Shown here: piece by piece, positions 10,927 to 24,470 of the stretch
Layout of the letters: each line of letters opens with the position of its first letter
Numbering within the stretch: the first letter of the stretch is position 1
Source: Alnus glutinosa
Taxonomy: Eukaryota > Streptophyta > Magnoliopsida > Fagales > Betulaceae
Direction of reading: 5' to 3'
Length of the DNA stretch: 64,000 nucleotides
Assembly (NCBI RefSeq): GCF_958979055.1
Contig: NC_084897.1
Coordinates: 24,393,628 to 24,457,627, forward strand
The notes under the pieces: generated by a model
The model's input: only the letters and a program-made list of their open reading frames with translations
Told to the model about the DNA's origin: nothing
Database searches by the model: none
Position numbers and translations under genes: made by a program

Positions 10927-13900
10927 ATGATCTTCTTATCATGGAACTGTAGAGGTTTGGCCAAGTGCTCTACGGTTCGTTGTCTCCGGGGTTTGATCAG
11001 GAAACATAATCTTGATGTTCTCTTTTTTATAGAAACAAAAACTGCTCCACATCTTACAAGCCCTATTTTGCAACAATTGGGGTTTTTGATGCTTGTTCAG
11101 GCTCCTCCCTCCAACACTAAAGAAAGTCTTTTGTTGGACTGGAAAACTGATGTTAAGCTGACTAGTTTTATGTGTCTAATAATATTATATGTGCTTGGTG
11201 TTATTCTGATGTTCCTAATGTGAAATATTTGATCTCTTTTGTTTTTGGTCCTCCATACAACAAAAACAACTCTGATTTATGGACTACTTTGGCTAGCTTT
11301 GGTGCAACATATCCTGAGCCTTGGTTATGTGTTGGTGACTTCAATGCTATTTCCACCTCTGATGATAAGTTCAGTGGTCAACCTTTTAATAATTTCACTG
11401 CTAATCCTTTCTCTGATTTTATTAACTCATTTGGAATGGTTGATTTGGGTTTTTCTGGTAATCCCTACACTTGGTCAAATCATAGACAAGGTTTAGGCAT
11501 TATTAAGGAACCTTTCGACAGTAGTATTGCTACTAGCCAGTGGATTCATTGTTTCCCTTCATACTCAATTACCCATTTACCAGCTTATACCTTTGACCAT
11601 AACCCCCTGCTTCTGAATTCTTCCCTTCCCCTTCCTTCTCTCCCCCGTCCGTTTCGTTTTGAGGAATTTTGGACAAGAGATCCATCTTGTGGCATTTTTG
11701 TTGGTGAAGCCTGGTCCACTCCTACCACGGGTTCTCCATCTTATTGCTTAACAAAGAAATTGAAGTATACAAATAAAGCAATTCGTCATTGGAATACACA
11801 TTATTTTGGTGATATTCGGACTAAACTTAACTCCACTTTGAAGCTTCTTGATAGTTGATGCTACTCTGTGGGCTCCACCCTTTGACTCTAACTTGGCGTT
11901 GGAATTGCATCTTCAGTCTCCGTTGGATGAATATCTTCTTCATGAAGAATCTCTTTGGAAGACTAAATCTCGAGAGTTATGACTTACTTGTGTGGATTTC
12001 AATACTAAATTCTTTTATACAAGCACTCTCATTCGTCGTAGTCAGAATACCATCTCTCTTTTACAATCTCCGAATTCTGGTTGGCTCTCTAACCGACAAG
12101 CTATTGGTGATTGTTTTGTCAACAATTTTAAAGAACTCTATACTTCTACTAGTCCTTCTCCTCATGAGGACCTTTTGGCACCTTTTGATAGTATTGTTTC
12201 AATGGAGGATAATGTCATGCTATGTGCTACTCTTACAGAATACGAGATATATGCTTCTCTCATTAGTCTGGGACAATATAAAGCTCTGGGGCCGAATGGT
12301 TTTACTGCTTTGTTTTATGTGAAATGCTGGGATCACATTAAAGTGACCGTGTTACAGGCAGTTGGGCATTTTTTTTTTTAGCACAACCAATTACTCCGTG
12401 AGCAGAATCACACGTTTATTGCTCTTATTCCTAAAAAATTGGGGGCTTCTTCGGTTTAACACTACCGTCCTATTTGTTTATGTAATATTATCTACAAGAT
12501 TATTTCTAAATTGCTTGCCAATCGGCTTAAGCCTCTGTTGGATAAGATTATCTCTCATTTCCAAACGGCTTTTGTTCCAGGTCACCTTATACAGGACAAC
12601 TCGATTCTGGCTCATGAAATGTTATACACTCTCAAGTCTAAACGTGGGCATGGGGGCCTCATGACAGTCAACATTGATATGGAAAAGGCTTTTGATAAAA
12701 TGGAATGGAAATTCATTTTTTCTATTTTGCATAAACTTGGTTTTCATGCTAAGTGGATAAATTGGATTCGCCTTTGTATTTCTACTTCATCTCTTTCCTG
12801 TTCTTCTAAATGGCAGCTCATTTGGACACTTCACACCTTCTCGGGGATTATGGAAAGGTGACCCCTTATCACATTTTCTTTTTATTATTGGTACCGAAGT
12901 TATATCTAGATTGCTCCATCAAAGTCTTCGTGGTTTTAAAATCTCTCGTTCCTGTAATCCTTTAAATCACTTACTTTTTGCTGATGATTTGGTTATCTTC
13001 ACTTCTACTACTTCTAGCAAAGCTAGTATTATTAAAACTTGTTTGGAAAAATATAGTTCCTGGTCAGGGCAGACGGTTAATATCTTCAAATCCAATATTG
13101 TTCTTAGTAAGAATACGAATGTTTCTACTATCTCTGGCATTCAGGGCTATTATTCCTTAAGTGGCTACTCCTACCTCTGCAAAACATTTGGGGCTCCCTA
13201 TATTGTTTGGACGATCCAAGCATGCTTCCTTTCTTGATATTATAGATAAATTTCAAGGAAAAATGGAAGGTTGGAGATCCAAAACATTATCTCAGGCGGG
13301 CAAAACCGTTCTGATTAAGGTGGTTGCTTCCACTATCCCTTCTTATGCCATGAGCACTTTTCTATTATCTGATAATTTTTGTCATAAATTGGACATGGTC
13401 TTTAAAAATTTCTGGTGCGGTTTCCCTAGGGATAAATCTCGTAACCTATCTCTCAAATCTTGGATCTCTTTGTGCTTGCCTAAGGATCAGGGAGGTTTGG
13501 GTTTTTGGCTTATGAAAGACATCAATTTATCTCTCATTGCGAAGTTGGGTTGGAAGCTTCTCACTGATAATGACAGTCTTTGGGTTTCTCTTTTTAACAA
13601 GAAGTATATCAAGTATGGTAATCTTTTAGCATGCCCTCTGCCATCTGGTTCTTTTATTTGGAACGGTATTAAAGCCATATTGTACCTATCTTAACTCTGG
13701 GCGCTTGCTATATTCCCCATTTCTCTAATCAATTATCTGTTTGGTTTTCCCCTTGGACCCCCACTTTATTAAATTTTAAGCCAATTGCCCGTGATCCCTC
13801 TTTCACTGATCGCTTTCCTTTGTCAATGGCGGATCTCATTTACCCTTCAATTCGTACTTGGAATATGTACCTGCTTCCTTTGTTGTTCACTCCAACTACT

Positions 13901-14920
13901 ATCTTGGAAATTTTGAATATCGGCATTCATAATATCAATGATTCTCTTCTTTGGACCCTATATTCTTCTCAACTAAATCTGCTCATCACCTTCTCACCTC
14001 TGATCGTATTTTACCCATCTCCCCTCTCCCTCCTGCAACCTTGAAAGCGCTTTGGAAACTCAAACTGAATCATCAATTGCGTTTGCTTCTTTGGAATATG
14101 GTTTGGAATATTCTCCCCACAAAGAGTCGTATTTCATTCTCCATTGCCTCTTCTCCAATTGACATTTCCTGCTCTCTTTGCCCTTTTCCTACTGATTCCC
14201 TGTTACACTTATTTTTCTCTTGTCCGATTGCTCAGGTCGTTTGGAGGAATTCTTTCTGGCCTTTGGATAGCCTTGCTCTACGGATTAATACTTTGTCTGA
14301 TTGGTTGTCTATTATTCTGCATCCGGAAACTATTGGGATTCTTATTTCAGATTCACATCTATTTCAAATATTTGCTGTAGTTACTTGTGATCAAATTTAG
14401 TTTGCCAGAAATAAAGCTCTCCATGAGGACTTGATTCCCAACGCCCTCGATATCTCTGGCCGCATTAACAGGATTGCTTCGAATCATCATTCAGCTTGGC
14501 ACACTAAGCTTGTTCCCCACCTTGCGGTTTGGTCTACTCCTATTCCGCCTTTTTACAAGATTAATTATGATACAACCATTCGTTCATCTTTCTCGGCTCA
14601 GGCTACGGTTTGTCGGGATTCTACAGGTTCTATTATTCAGTGCACTTCTATTATTAGTCCACCTTGTTCTGCTATTTTGGGTGAGGCTACTGTAGCTTTT
14701 ATTGGCAGCTTGTTTGGCTCTTTCACCGAATCTGTCTTCTGTCATTCTTGAAGGTGATTCTCTGGCTGTTTATCACTCTAATATTACTTAAGATTGGAGG
14801 ATCGCGTTCATGGTCTCCTATATTCTATCTACCATTCCCATTACTACTAGCTGGTCTGCTAGTCATGTCAACCGAAATGCAAACTTCCGTGCCCACAATG
14901 TGACAAATTAGACCGTAACT
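10927..14920 (+). pseudogene. LINE ORF2 (endonuclease, reverse transcriptase, RNase H), decayed
   Basis: It opens with FLSWNCRGL at 10930, the N-terminus of the exonuclease-endonuclease-phosphatase domain, followed after a frameshift near 11165 by WLCVGDFNAI and GNPYTWSN. The reverse transcriptase lies at about 12500-13240, with NIDMEKAFD and the catalytic LLFADD (about 12971-12988). The zf-RVT region follows (to about 14400), and an RVT_3 RNase H remnant lies at 14550-14920. At least five frame changes and several stops make it non-functional. Confidence 0.85.
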
Positions 14921-15930
14921 AAATTCTCATCTAGCTACATTCTCTCTTTCTCTTTCAGTTCTGGCTCCTTTCCTCCTTATTTTGGAAAGTTCATTTCTTC
15001 TTCTTTTTATGTTCCTTAATTCGGTTTTCCCTCTGTAGTACTTAAAATAAAAAATTAAAAAAAAAAAATAATCCGTATGATCGATTACCAAAATGAATGT
15101 AATCATGAAGAAAATGGAAGAGTGGAGTCCCTTTTTTTTTTCTCTTTTTTTTTTTTTTTTGTCTTTAATTTGAATTCCGGTATTTAATTCCCTAAAACTC
15201 TATTGTTTCAATCCTGGAATATTCTAGATGAAATTAACGTGGGCTATGCATTAGTGGGTTAGTCGAGGGTTAGTAGCAAGTTTCAGTCCATTAAGAGCAC
15301 TCTTAATGGCTTATGTATATCTCAATCTAGAATAACTAACCAAAACCCACTTTATCTAGCTTAGCTAATGAATTTTAAAATGTATCATATATCCGATTAT
15401 CTATTCTTAACTCTATATTCTTTCTTTATTCTTTTTTATTTTTAACTCTATACATCCGATTGTCGTTTTGTTAAAACGGTTATTTCTCTAATGCAAAATT
15501 TTTACGGTCATTATCACTATTTCTCTAACAGTCATATTTTTTAGCAGTTGTTTTGTTAAATGTCATTTTTCTAATGCAAAAATTTTTAAACGATCATACC
15601 AATTTAAAGAAAAAGATTATCCTTTTATTATTACTAGTTATTAAACAAACGAATAAGTGGCATTGGCAGCATGAAAATGATGGGATAACAATAGACGTAA
15701 AGCAACTTAGAATATCTCACTTGTGGAGATATTTAAGGAATCTCATTGGCAGTACTAATGTTACATGTAAAATGGGGGGTGAAAAAAAAAAAAAAAAAGA
15801 TATGTGAATAATGTAACTCTACATGGAATTAAGTAAAATCTATTATAGAGTTTGAATAGATAAGTCAATAAAAAAAAAAATTTAACACTTTGGTTATCTA
15901 TTGTAGCCTAAAGATAAAAATACCTAAGCA
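13869..15930 (+). repeat. Segment duplicate of 1-1825
   Basis: This stretch matches the window start with an offset of about 13,868 bases. It covers the LINE 3' end, the tail, the downstream flank and a TIR-element interior. It has about 240 extra bases at 15130-15370 compared with the left copy. The shared post-poly(A) flank shows that genomic duplication, not retrotransposition, made the pair. Confidence 0.85.
15294..15925. mobile_element. TTA-type TIR element, right end lost
   Basis: The left end (GAGCACTCTTAATGGCTTAT), preceded by TTA, matches the ends of the elements at 25901, 61115 and 62474. The right end fades at about 15925. TIR sequence and 3-bp TTA duplications suit the PIF/Harbinger superfamily. 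Non-coding. Confidence 0.6.
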
Positions 15931-16629
15931 ATTCATATTTACAATTCAACTTTGGTTATGTTAGCTTTAAGAGTCATGTCATTCTAGTAAAGCCTTGTGA
16001 GAATGCTCAGAAACACACAATTCATCAAGCTGAAATTTCTCGGTTTCAGTACAGAAACTAATTTTTTTTTTTTTTTTTTTTTGAATCTTTGGACATCGGT
16101 TTTCTTTACAACTTTTTTTTTTTTTCCAAAAAATTTCTTGTAACGATCCGTTTTTTACAAAAATGCGTAAGTGAAAATTTCAATTTCCACGTGTCATTAC
16201 GACGTCATCAGAGTTAAATAATTGGCAGCGGAATATATTTTTTTCTTTGAAAACTATGAAACATAACACAACAGAGCTGACTTAATTACCTCATGATATT
16301 AAAACATGAACCATGAGTTTTAATACTATAAATACACTCAAAGCAATAACATATGTACCACATGCGGCACTTAATAAATACCATTGTTCTTAACTAATTC
16401 GAATCAACATATAAAAATATTACATAACAAAAGTATTATCCTTAAATATAAATATTAGCAGTTCCTTCCCTCCGTCCTGCAAAAACTCGCATGTGATTGT
16501 GGTTAACACCACAATCCCATACTGTCGGAATAGTGAGTCAACTGTTTCCAATAACATAATGAAATACTGAATCATTTAAAAGTATACCACACAATATTAT
16601 GATGACAGTTATATGTATGCATGATCTTA

Positions 16630-16955
16630 GTCTTTGCCTTAGGACTTTAACCTGCAATCTATTTGTTACTTATTGCCTCAGGACTTAAGCCATCGGTCTT
16701 AATCCTGATTAGTGCCATAGGACTCTGACCTTGGTCTTATTATTGGTGATTACTGATCAGTGCCTGGGGACTCTAACCGCCTTTGGTCTTATTTGAACCT
16801 ATGGTCTGAATCAGCACTGCCTTGGGACTCCAACCATCGGTCTTTTGCCATGGGACATTAACCTTCGGTCTTCAGCGATTGATTGATGCCTAGGGATTCT
16901 AACCCGCAGTCTTTGATCCATTAGTGCCTTAGGACGTCAACCCTTGGTCTTTTTA
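16630..16955. repeat. Degenerate minisatellite inside the LTR
   Basis: About eight diverged copies of a motif of the form TGCCTTAGGACTCTAACC followed by CGGTCTT recur every 30-60 bases. Confidence 0.75.
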
Positions 16956-17968
16956 TTAACAAGTTCATATCTTTTCACAGTAAATATGCAATAACAGTTT
17001 ATCAACATGTTTACCATTCATAACAATAAAATAGGCATGATTCCAAACAATATGCCAAACAACTTGTTTACAATTAAAGAAATCAGAAATCAAAACATCA
17101 TCAAAGATCACCACGTATCCTCAGTGAGTAAGAAATACTCAACAGTTATTTCTTTGCTTTAGAAAAGTGTTCACACAAATATTAGCTGCACTATAATTTA
17201 ATACCAATAATAGTGAATTAGTACAAATCACTAATAGACTCATATTAACACTATTTGCATTTTTAACCTTTAAGCCTTACATAATGTCTAACATCATTTA
17301 AACATAATAACGACATATAAAATTAGTTAATCATAATGCCACATATTTTATGCGGGCATTATAACAACATTTATCAAATGACCAAAATACAATTTTTCAT
17401 TAAAAACAGTTATCTACATAAGGATCGTTTTAAAAACTTCTATAATCATAACTGCTATTTATATAATAATCATATATATATATATAAATCACAAATATAA
17501 CATTCTATTTTTATAAAAATAAATATATCAGTTAATATAACTAATTTGACATAGTTATAAAATAATTCCAATTTTATGTTCTATAAAAATTGAGTAGAAT
17601 AACGGCATAAGTATTTAATAATGCCTAATACTACTTTTAAAACATTTGGGCAGCGCAACGACGCTTTTATAAAATAATGACTTTTAATCGAACATCATAA
17701 CGGCGTATTTTATAACTTATCTGCGCCAGTTAAAAAGTCCTGTTTAAAACACAACATAAAACACATTAAAACACTTATAATATATAATAGTAAAATATAT
17801 AAAATTCATGAAACTAAATTCGCCATGATATATCTGATCCATGCATAATATCATGAAAAATGGATACAAATTTTTGGCTGCTGCCGCCGTTCACCGGGGC
17901 TTCGGTCGCTGGCTCCCCTGTCATCAGGTCACCAACTTCCTTGACCTTCCGGCACTGGGCAGGCGTCA

Positions 17969-18073
<105 letters not shown>

Positions 18074-19509
18074 TTATTTTCTGTTGAGTTATATCCACTA
18101 TTTCCTTTAATATATATATATATATATAAAAGAAATAAACCAAAAGGTAAGATGAAAGAGAGAAGTGGGTCCCTTTTTCCCTTGTCTTATTTTTTCCTTC
18201 CTTTTTCTTTTTCTTCATCCGGTCCTCTTCTTGTCTTTTTCCTTTCTTTTCTTTCCATATCTTTTTCTTTTCCACTTCTACTCTTTTCTTTCTTTCCTGT
18301 TTCTTTCTTCTTCTATTCTTTTATTCACCAAGACACACACACAGCAGGTACCCGAGAGAGACAGAGAGAAGAGAAGAGAAACTAGAATCCAAAAGAGAGG
18401 ATTCTTACCTGCAGTTGCTGTCCCGAGATGGAGAAGAAGAAGAGATTTGCTGCTGGTCGAGTGGGGAGAAACAGAGAGCTCTTATGCTCTGTTTTTCTGC
18501 TGCTGGCCGGAACTACACAGAGAAGAAGAAGAGTTTGTTTCTTCACTGTTTGGTTTGGTTTCTGGCCGAGGGAATGACAGAGGGAAGAGAATCCTTTTCT
18601 GTTTCCGGGCTGCTGGTAGGAAGGTAAACAGGGAGTGTTTTCTGCAGCTACGTCAGAGGGAAAGAGCTGCTGTTTTTCTGCAGCAAAGAGGAGAAGTGCT
18701 GCTGGTTTTTGCTTCTTCTTTGGGTTGCTGAACTAACAAAGAAAGAAGGAGAAGATCTCCTTATCTGTTTACACAAAATCAGAAGAGAGAGCAGTTTGAG
18801 AGCTGCTGGAAGTTGAGAGAACAGAGAGAGTTCCTGCTAGAGAGAAAAATCAGAGAAAGAAGGAGAGGTGATGCGTGAATACGAATGGGGCTGCACCTCT
18901 ATTTATGCACTATTGAGAGGCCAAGATCGGTTTGAGTCACCATTAATCAAAGGTTGGGGATTACACAAGTGTTCGGTGGCTAGCAAGAGGATAGAAAATC
19001 ATCATTTCAAACTCTAATATCTCTTATCTCCTTCTAACCAATACTTAGATTTCTAACTTTAGAAACTTAGTTTGCTGTTTTCCTGCAACTAACGAAGCTA
19101 TGTGCATGAGTGAACCGGGCTTATACGTGAGAGCTGGGCTGCCATGGGCTGGGCTGGGCTGATGGGTAGCAAAAAAGGGCCCACAAAATGTTTTATATCT
19201 GAATTTTCGTCCAGATTCGAGGTACTATTTTTCGCAGATGTTTTCGGGTACTAAATGGAGTCCAAAAATTATGAAATTCAGAGGGTAGCTAGAGGATTTC
19301 GAGATGAATGTTTTGACTTTCGAATCAACCAAAACGGAGTTCGTTTGACCCTATTTTCATTATTCCAAAGTTTAAGGTCCATTTTAAACTTTTTATTAAA
19401 TTAGAACTATAAATGTATTTTTAATCGATGAATATTTATTTATTCATATATATTCTTTTGCTTTATTTATAGGTCTTAAAATATAATTTAAGACATTATA
19501 TTTTGAGTA

Positions 19510-19678
19510 GTGATTCACTACCACCTAAATATACAACTTTTCGCCACCTTGTCTATGTGGCAAGGTGGTCCCCCACTTTAATTTATTTTTAAAAAATAAA
19601 AAAACTCAAAAAATAGTGGGGGACCACCTTGCCACATAGGCAAGGTGGTGAAAAGTTGTATATTTAGGTGGCATTGAA
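19510..19678. mobile_element. Palindromic fold-back MITE nested in the LTR
   Basis: Arms of about 75 bases (CCACCTAAATATACAACTTT ... and its reverse complement) surround a short A/T-rich centre. GATTCA and TGAATC border the arms. It lies inside the solo LTR near its right end, so it is either a nested insertion or a hairpin of the LTR family. Confidence 0.65.
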
Positions 19679-20643
19679 TCATTATTCTTATATTTTTATG
19701 TGTTAAAATTTGGGGCGTTACATTTCTTTTCAATTTTGCTTATTGATTATTAATTTGAAGAGAATAATAAAAATATAACAACTAGGTCCTGTTTAATTTA
19801 CTTAAAATTTGACTTTATATATATAAAAATTAAAAATTGGGTTATGTTTATTTTTTCATAATTTAACCCCTACTTTTAAAAATAATAATAATTATTATTA
19901 TTTGGCCGCCTCCCATTAAAATGTCTAGCTCTGTCCCTAATGGAGCGCATCCAAAAGTAACCATCTCTTTGAAACTAACTTTTTTGACAGAAAAAAAATT
20001 AGTAAGAGTATAATTTCTTTTTATTTATTTTTAATTTGTTGACATGTTTGTCATAGTTGATACCTCTAACATTGCTCAAAAAAAATTAAAGATCCCAAAT
20101 CTCTAAATCCAATGAATCCAAGTATAAACAATGTACTTTTTTTCTTTTTCTTTTTTCTGATCCACATGAAATCAGGCCCCAGTTTTATTCTTGCAAGTAT
20201 GTGTCAAATTTAGAAGAACAGGGAAAAAAATTCAAGAAACTACTCATCAACACAAATTAAACAAGGGGGACCAGCAACAAAGACAACCAAACCCAGAGTC
20301 ATAAAGAGACAAGAACGGAAAATGCCCACACGAAATGTCGTATATGGAAAATGGAAGAGGAATGCTATAAGCCTATAAAGAGGGAATTTTAAAAGCCGTC
20401 AATTTTAATTTGGAGAAATGATTTTTGCAAATTCTGCATTTTCAAAATTAATGTGTATATATTTACTTTTTTTTTTTTTTTAATAAGAATACTTTAAATA
20501 AAAAAAATTTAAACAGTATTTAATGAGTCTTCCACGTGAGAAAAAAAGAAAATATAATTAACATTTATAAGCCCAATACACTTTAAACCATAAAGGTAAT
20601 ACTTCACAGTATAGACTTAGAGAATGATACACTTAAATTTTTT

Positions 20644-20795
20644 AGTAATGTTTTTTTACACGATTCTTATATAATTTTTACACAACTTTAATTATTTTTA
20701 TTTTATGATCAATTATTAAATTTGTTTTCCTACGTGTGGGCCTTAAATATTCAATAGTTGTTGTGTATAAGTTATGCAAGAAACATTATTATGCA
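20644..20795. mobile_element. Small MITE present only in arm A
   Basis: The sequence between TAGTAATGTTTTTTTACACG and AAACATTATTATG is absent from the matching place in arm B (about 25735-25745). The ends are inverted repeats of roughly 14 bases (TARTAATGTTTYTT). Confidence 0.5.
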
Positions 20796-21247
20796 TTTTT
20801 TTATATATTTTGTGTACATTTATATGTAATTTAGTTTTAAATTTATCTTCAAATTTGTGGGGTTCAATGTAAGTACTGTAAATCTAAAAATAAATTTAAA
20901 AATGAGATTTAAAAAAAAAAAAAAAAAATACATAAAAAATATAAAAATATCATTTCTAGGACTTATATGTATTGTTTCGTAATCGCCACCCGAAATCGAG
21001 AGGGATCAGGATATTTCCGTGGGCTGTAGGGCGGGCGCTTCCCACAGGAATGTTCAAATTTGACAAGTGCATGTAATAATGTAAAAGACCGGGCCACCAC
21101 TGACCAACGACCATTCTTACCTATATTTTCCACGATCGCTTGTGCAAAAGGCGTAAGCCAGTGTCCAAGCTTTCCCCCTACATAGATCAGCCGCAGATCG
21201 GATCAACATAAACTCTAGTTACTCTACAAGCCGCCACCGTGAATTCT

Positions 21248-22645
21248 ATGGCTGATCCTCAGAAGCTACACATTGCCATGTTCCCATGGCTAGCCTTTGG
21301 TCACATGATCCCATTTTTAGAGCTAGGCAAGCTCATAGCTCGGAAGGGCCACCGGATTTCATTCATATCAACCCCAAGAAACATTGAACGCCTCCCCAAG
21401 ATCCCAACAGATTTAGCACCTTCCATAACTTTCGTGAAGTTGCCCTTACCTCACGTAGAGAACCTGCCAGAAAACGCAGAAGCCACCATGGACGTACCAT
21501 TCCACATAATCCCATACCTTAAGATAGCCCACGATGGTCTCCAAGAACCTTTGTCTCAATTTTTAGAAACTTCGGCTCCTGATTGGATTATTCACGACTT
21601 TGCCCCTTACTGGTTACCACCAATCGCTACCAAGCTAGGCATCTCCTTTGCCTTCTTCAGCATTTTCAACGCATCAACGTGGTGTTTCCTTAGACCATCA
21701 GGGTTTAGGATATCAGACGCGGAAGATCCAAGTACAAGGACGGAGCCTGAACATTTCACTGCCCCTCCCGAATGGGTCCCTTTTCCAACCAAAATAGCAT
21801 TTCGATTATTTGAGGCCAAGAAAATCCTTGACAACGTTGAAGACACTGCTTCCGGTGTTTCAGACTGGTTTCGTGTCGAGACGGTGATCTCAAGCACCGA
21901 GGCCATGGTTCTTAAAACCAGCATGGAGGTCGAAGGTGAGTGGTTGAAGCTCCTTGGAGAGCTTTATAATAAGCCTATAATTCCAGTGGGCTTATTGCCA
22001 CCCTTGGCGCAAGAAAGCGGAGACAACAACAAAGATAGTACATGGGATACGATTGCTGAGTGGTTAGACAAGCAAGAGAAAGGATCGGTGGTTTATATAG
22101 CATTCGGAAGTGAAACTCAACCAAGTCAACAGGATTTCACAGAGCTGGCTCTTGGACTTGAGCAATCGGGGTTGCCCTTCTTTTGGGCTATAAGAAACCG
22201 GATTGAGCTACCGGAAGGATTCGAGGAGCAAACCGAAGGTCGTGGGATTGTTTGGACGGGTTGGGTGCCTCAGTTAAGGTTATTGGCTCACCAGTCGGTT
22301 GGGGGTTTCTTGACTCACTGTGGTTGGAGTTCAGTGACAGAGGGGTTTCAATTTGGGCGTGCGCTTATTCTGTTGCCCTTCGCGTTGGATCAAGGATTGA
22401 TTGCAAGGTTTTTGGAAGAGAGGGAGGCAGGAGTTGAGGTACCTAGAAATGAGGAAGACGGGTCGTTTACCAGTGAATCGGTGGCCCAAACGCTGAGGTT
22501 GGTGATGAAGGATGAGGAGGGAAAGATTTATCGGGACAAAGCCAAGGAAATGACCGCTATATTCGGGGACAAGGATCTGCAGTCCAAATACATAGACAGA
22601 TTTGTTGAGTTTCTTGGGAGCCACAGGCATGTCACCACGGGTTGA
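21248..22645 (+). CDS. UGT91-like UDP-glycosyltransferase, copy A
   Basis: An intronless gene encoding 465 residues, normal for family 1 plant UGTs. These cytosolic enzymes move a sugar from a UDP-sugar to a small molecule; the UGT91 group often extends a sugar chain on an existing glycoside. Visible: catalytic His19 in AFGHM, the partner Asp117 in IIHDF, and the 44-residue PSPG donor box from Trp339 ([11 protein letters not shown]) through HCGW to Asp381-Gln382. The start is the first ATG (MADPQKLH); a GTG nine bases upstream is in frame but not a plausible start. Copy B differs at about 38 positions, counted by eye. Acceptor and sugar donor cannot be fixed from sequence; the UGT91 call rests on overall resemblance to rhamnosyl/glucosyl-chain enzymes. 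Confidence 0.93.
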   Translation: MADPQKLHIAMFPWLAFGHMIPFLELGKLIARKGHRISFISTPRNIERLPKIPTDLAPSITFVKLPLPHVENLPENAEATMDVPFHIIPYLKIAHDGLQEPLSQFLETSAPDWIIHDFAPYWLPPIATKLGISFAFFSIFNASTWCFLRPSGFRISDAEDPSTRTEPEHFTAPPEWVPFPTKIAFRLFEAKKILDNVEDTASGVSDWFRVETVISSTEAMVLKTSMEVEGEWLKLLGELYNKPIIPVGLLPPLAQESGDNNKDSTWDTIAEWLDKQEKGSVVYIAFGSETQPSQQDFTELALGLEQSGLPFFWAIRNRIELPEGFEEQTEGRGIVWTGWVPQLRLLAHQSVGGFLTHCGWSSVTEGFQFGRALILLPFALDQGLIARFLEEREAGVEVPRNEEDGSFTSESVAQTLRLVMKDEEGKIYRDKAKEMTAIFGDKDLQSKYIDRFVEFLGSHRHVTTG

Positions 22646-22940
22646 TCAGTTAATCTTTTTTACGAGTACTGTAATGATTGTATGATGTGTAGCATTTCCC
22701 TTTCCCTTTACTTTTAGTACGTAGCTACCTTCCTTCCGGGCTTTGATGATACCATGGATGCACTAACGTCGTTGATGATGCTTATCTTGGCTTGACGTGA
22801 CTTTTTGAGCCCGGCGGCTAAGCAAAGTCCGGTCAAAAAAGGCAAAAACATATGGACCTGTATTTAGGGGTAAGATTAGTTCCGTCAACACCACTCGGGT
22901 AAATTCAATTTGGGAATATGAGATTATATTTAAATATTAA

Positions 22941-23236
22941 GGGTTTATTTAGATTTGTAATTTTAAAAAGTACGATTTAAAAATAGTGATTTTAAAAACA
23001 CAATTAAGCGTTTGGTAAAATCGCAGTTTGACCTTTAAAATTGTAGGTTAGCCTTTTAAAATTTTGTGTTTTAAAAAAAAAACATCAAATTGCCTGCGAT
23101 TTGAAAATGCAGTTTTTTGAGTTTTCAAATCTCAATTTTTTAAAAGCGTAGTTTTCAAATGATTCATTTTTTGCGATTTGATTTAAAAAATTACACATTT
23201 TTTTCTACGAAATCACAATCCTAAACGCATCTTAAA
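22941..23236. mobile_element. MITE of the GCGATTT family, copy 1
   Basis: The left end AAGGGTTTATTTAGATTTGTAA and the reverse complement of the right end (AAGATGCGTTTAGGATTGTG) are inverted repeats. The interior alternates GCGATTT and AAATCGC words. Other copies are at 29279-29596 (the same ancestral insertion in arm B) and 32264-32480. Confidence 0.65.
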
Positions 23237-23294
23237 GAAGACATTTTTTTTATAATTTTGGTTCAACTCGAATAAATTTGTATAAATTTGTATA

Positions 23295-23298
<4 letters not shown>

Positions 23299-23332
<34 letters not shown>
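23299..23332. repeat. TA microsatellite
   Basis: About 17 TA units. Arm B has a longer tract at the matching place (29710-29765). Confidence 0.9.
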
Positions 23333-23337
<5 letters not shown>

Positions 23338-23600
23338 AATTTTGTAATAAGAATATTTCAAGTAAAAACAAATCATCTTCTTAATATATATATATATAAC
23401 TTGAATTATTATTGTTGTGAGTTTAGTTTTAGAGATTTATGTATATATGAGTGTGTTTATGAGTATGTATGTTTAGATATATCATATATGTGTGTACGCT
23501 GAGTGTTTGTGTAGGTGCATAATGAAATTATTTATTTAATTAATTCAAACGATACAATTTTTGATTAAATTATGTAAGATTTAGATTAATTTATTTAATT

Positions 23601-24470
23601 ACGCGACGGGTGTGTCGGAGAGGCTGTCGATACTACAAGAGTATGTCTGGAAACAACCACTGAATTAAGCACAATTGGACGATCTGATGAGGGGGGAGGT
23701 GTACGATGAACAACACCTGCAAAAGGAAGTAAGTGTTCGTCAAAGACCCAATGATGGGACAAAAAGATTCTTCCCGTATGCGGATGAAATCAAGGCATTA
23801 ATTTGTAGCTTAACGTTGAACCCCGGAGCCAATTAAGGGGAATATGCAGTGACGAGTTCTAGCTTCCAATTTGTGTTTATTGTAAGGATCTAAATATGGA
23901 GTAATGTTACACATCATCCTCTTGTTCATCTTTCATCCTCCCAAAATTGATGTGGCTCTTAAAATCATTATGGATGGACAAAAAAATATGGATGGAGCCC
24001 AGTCACCCGCCCCGTGCGCGCGGGGGGTCAACTCTTAAAAGAAGAAAAAAATTATAAGGCAAAAAAAAAATATTTATCTCTATATATAAGGTTTTTTTTT
24101 TTTTTGACCTATCGGTCCCTGGTAAGAAATTTTTTTAGCCTCTTGCCCCTTCTTTTTTATCATCTTTTCAACAGGTTTCATCTCATTTGAAATGATAGCT
24201 TCATTAATATCAAAACTTTTTCTTTTAATAATTCACGGGTAGTAATGGACATGTCTAAGAAGGATAATAATGAAAAGAGCTTTACAAAAATGAGGATTCA
24301 TTTTAATATAGTTAGATGCCAATAGAAAAGTCTAGAAAATATATGTTTCATTTGTTTTATGTTGCGTTTAGCCGAACGTGTTTTGTGTAGAATATAGTGT
24401 GTTTTGTATAACAGTTAGTAGACTACTGTGTAAGTTAGAGTGGACTGTTCTAACAAAAGGAGAGAGAGAA
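23601..24470. other. Unique spacer between the UGT arms
   Basis: This holds about 250 bases of moderate GC content (23600-23850), a partial MITE of the GAGTAATG...CCTCCCAAAATTGATG family (about 23897-23980) and AT-rich sequence. I recognise no gene. Confidence 0.5.

Larger units (their letters stand above)
8667..15082 (+). mobile_element. Full-length L1-type LINE with target site duplication
   Basis: The element body is about 8680-15070. The sequence ATCCGTATGACC at 8667-8678 is repeated as ATCCGTATGATC at 15071-15082 right after the A-rich tail, giving a 12-bp target site duplication. The order is 5' UTR, ORF1 (nucleic-acid-binding, zinc knuckle), ORF2 (endonuclease, reverse transcriptase, zinc-finger and RNase H regions) and poly(A). 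Both ORFs carry stops and frameshifts, so the copy is dead. Its last 1.2 kb plus flank is duplicated at the left end of the window. Confidence 0.9.

Noticed and set aside
16630..16955. CRISPR-like array
   Set aside because: Units are diverged, spacing is uneven and the sequence is plant nuclear; it is a minisatellite in an LTR.
18165..18731. 188-codon ORF in a purine/pyrimidine-rich block
   Set aside because: Low-complexity peptide inside a solo LTR, no domain; it overlaps ORFs in other frames.
21239..21247. UGT start nine bases upstream (MNSMADP)
   Set aside because: It begins with GTG; the ATG of MADPQKLH is the natural start in both copies.
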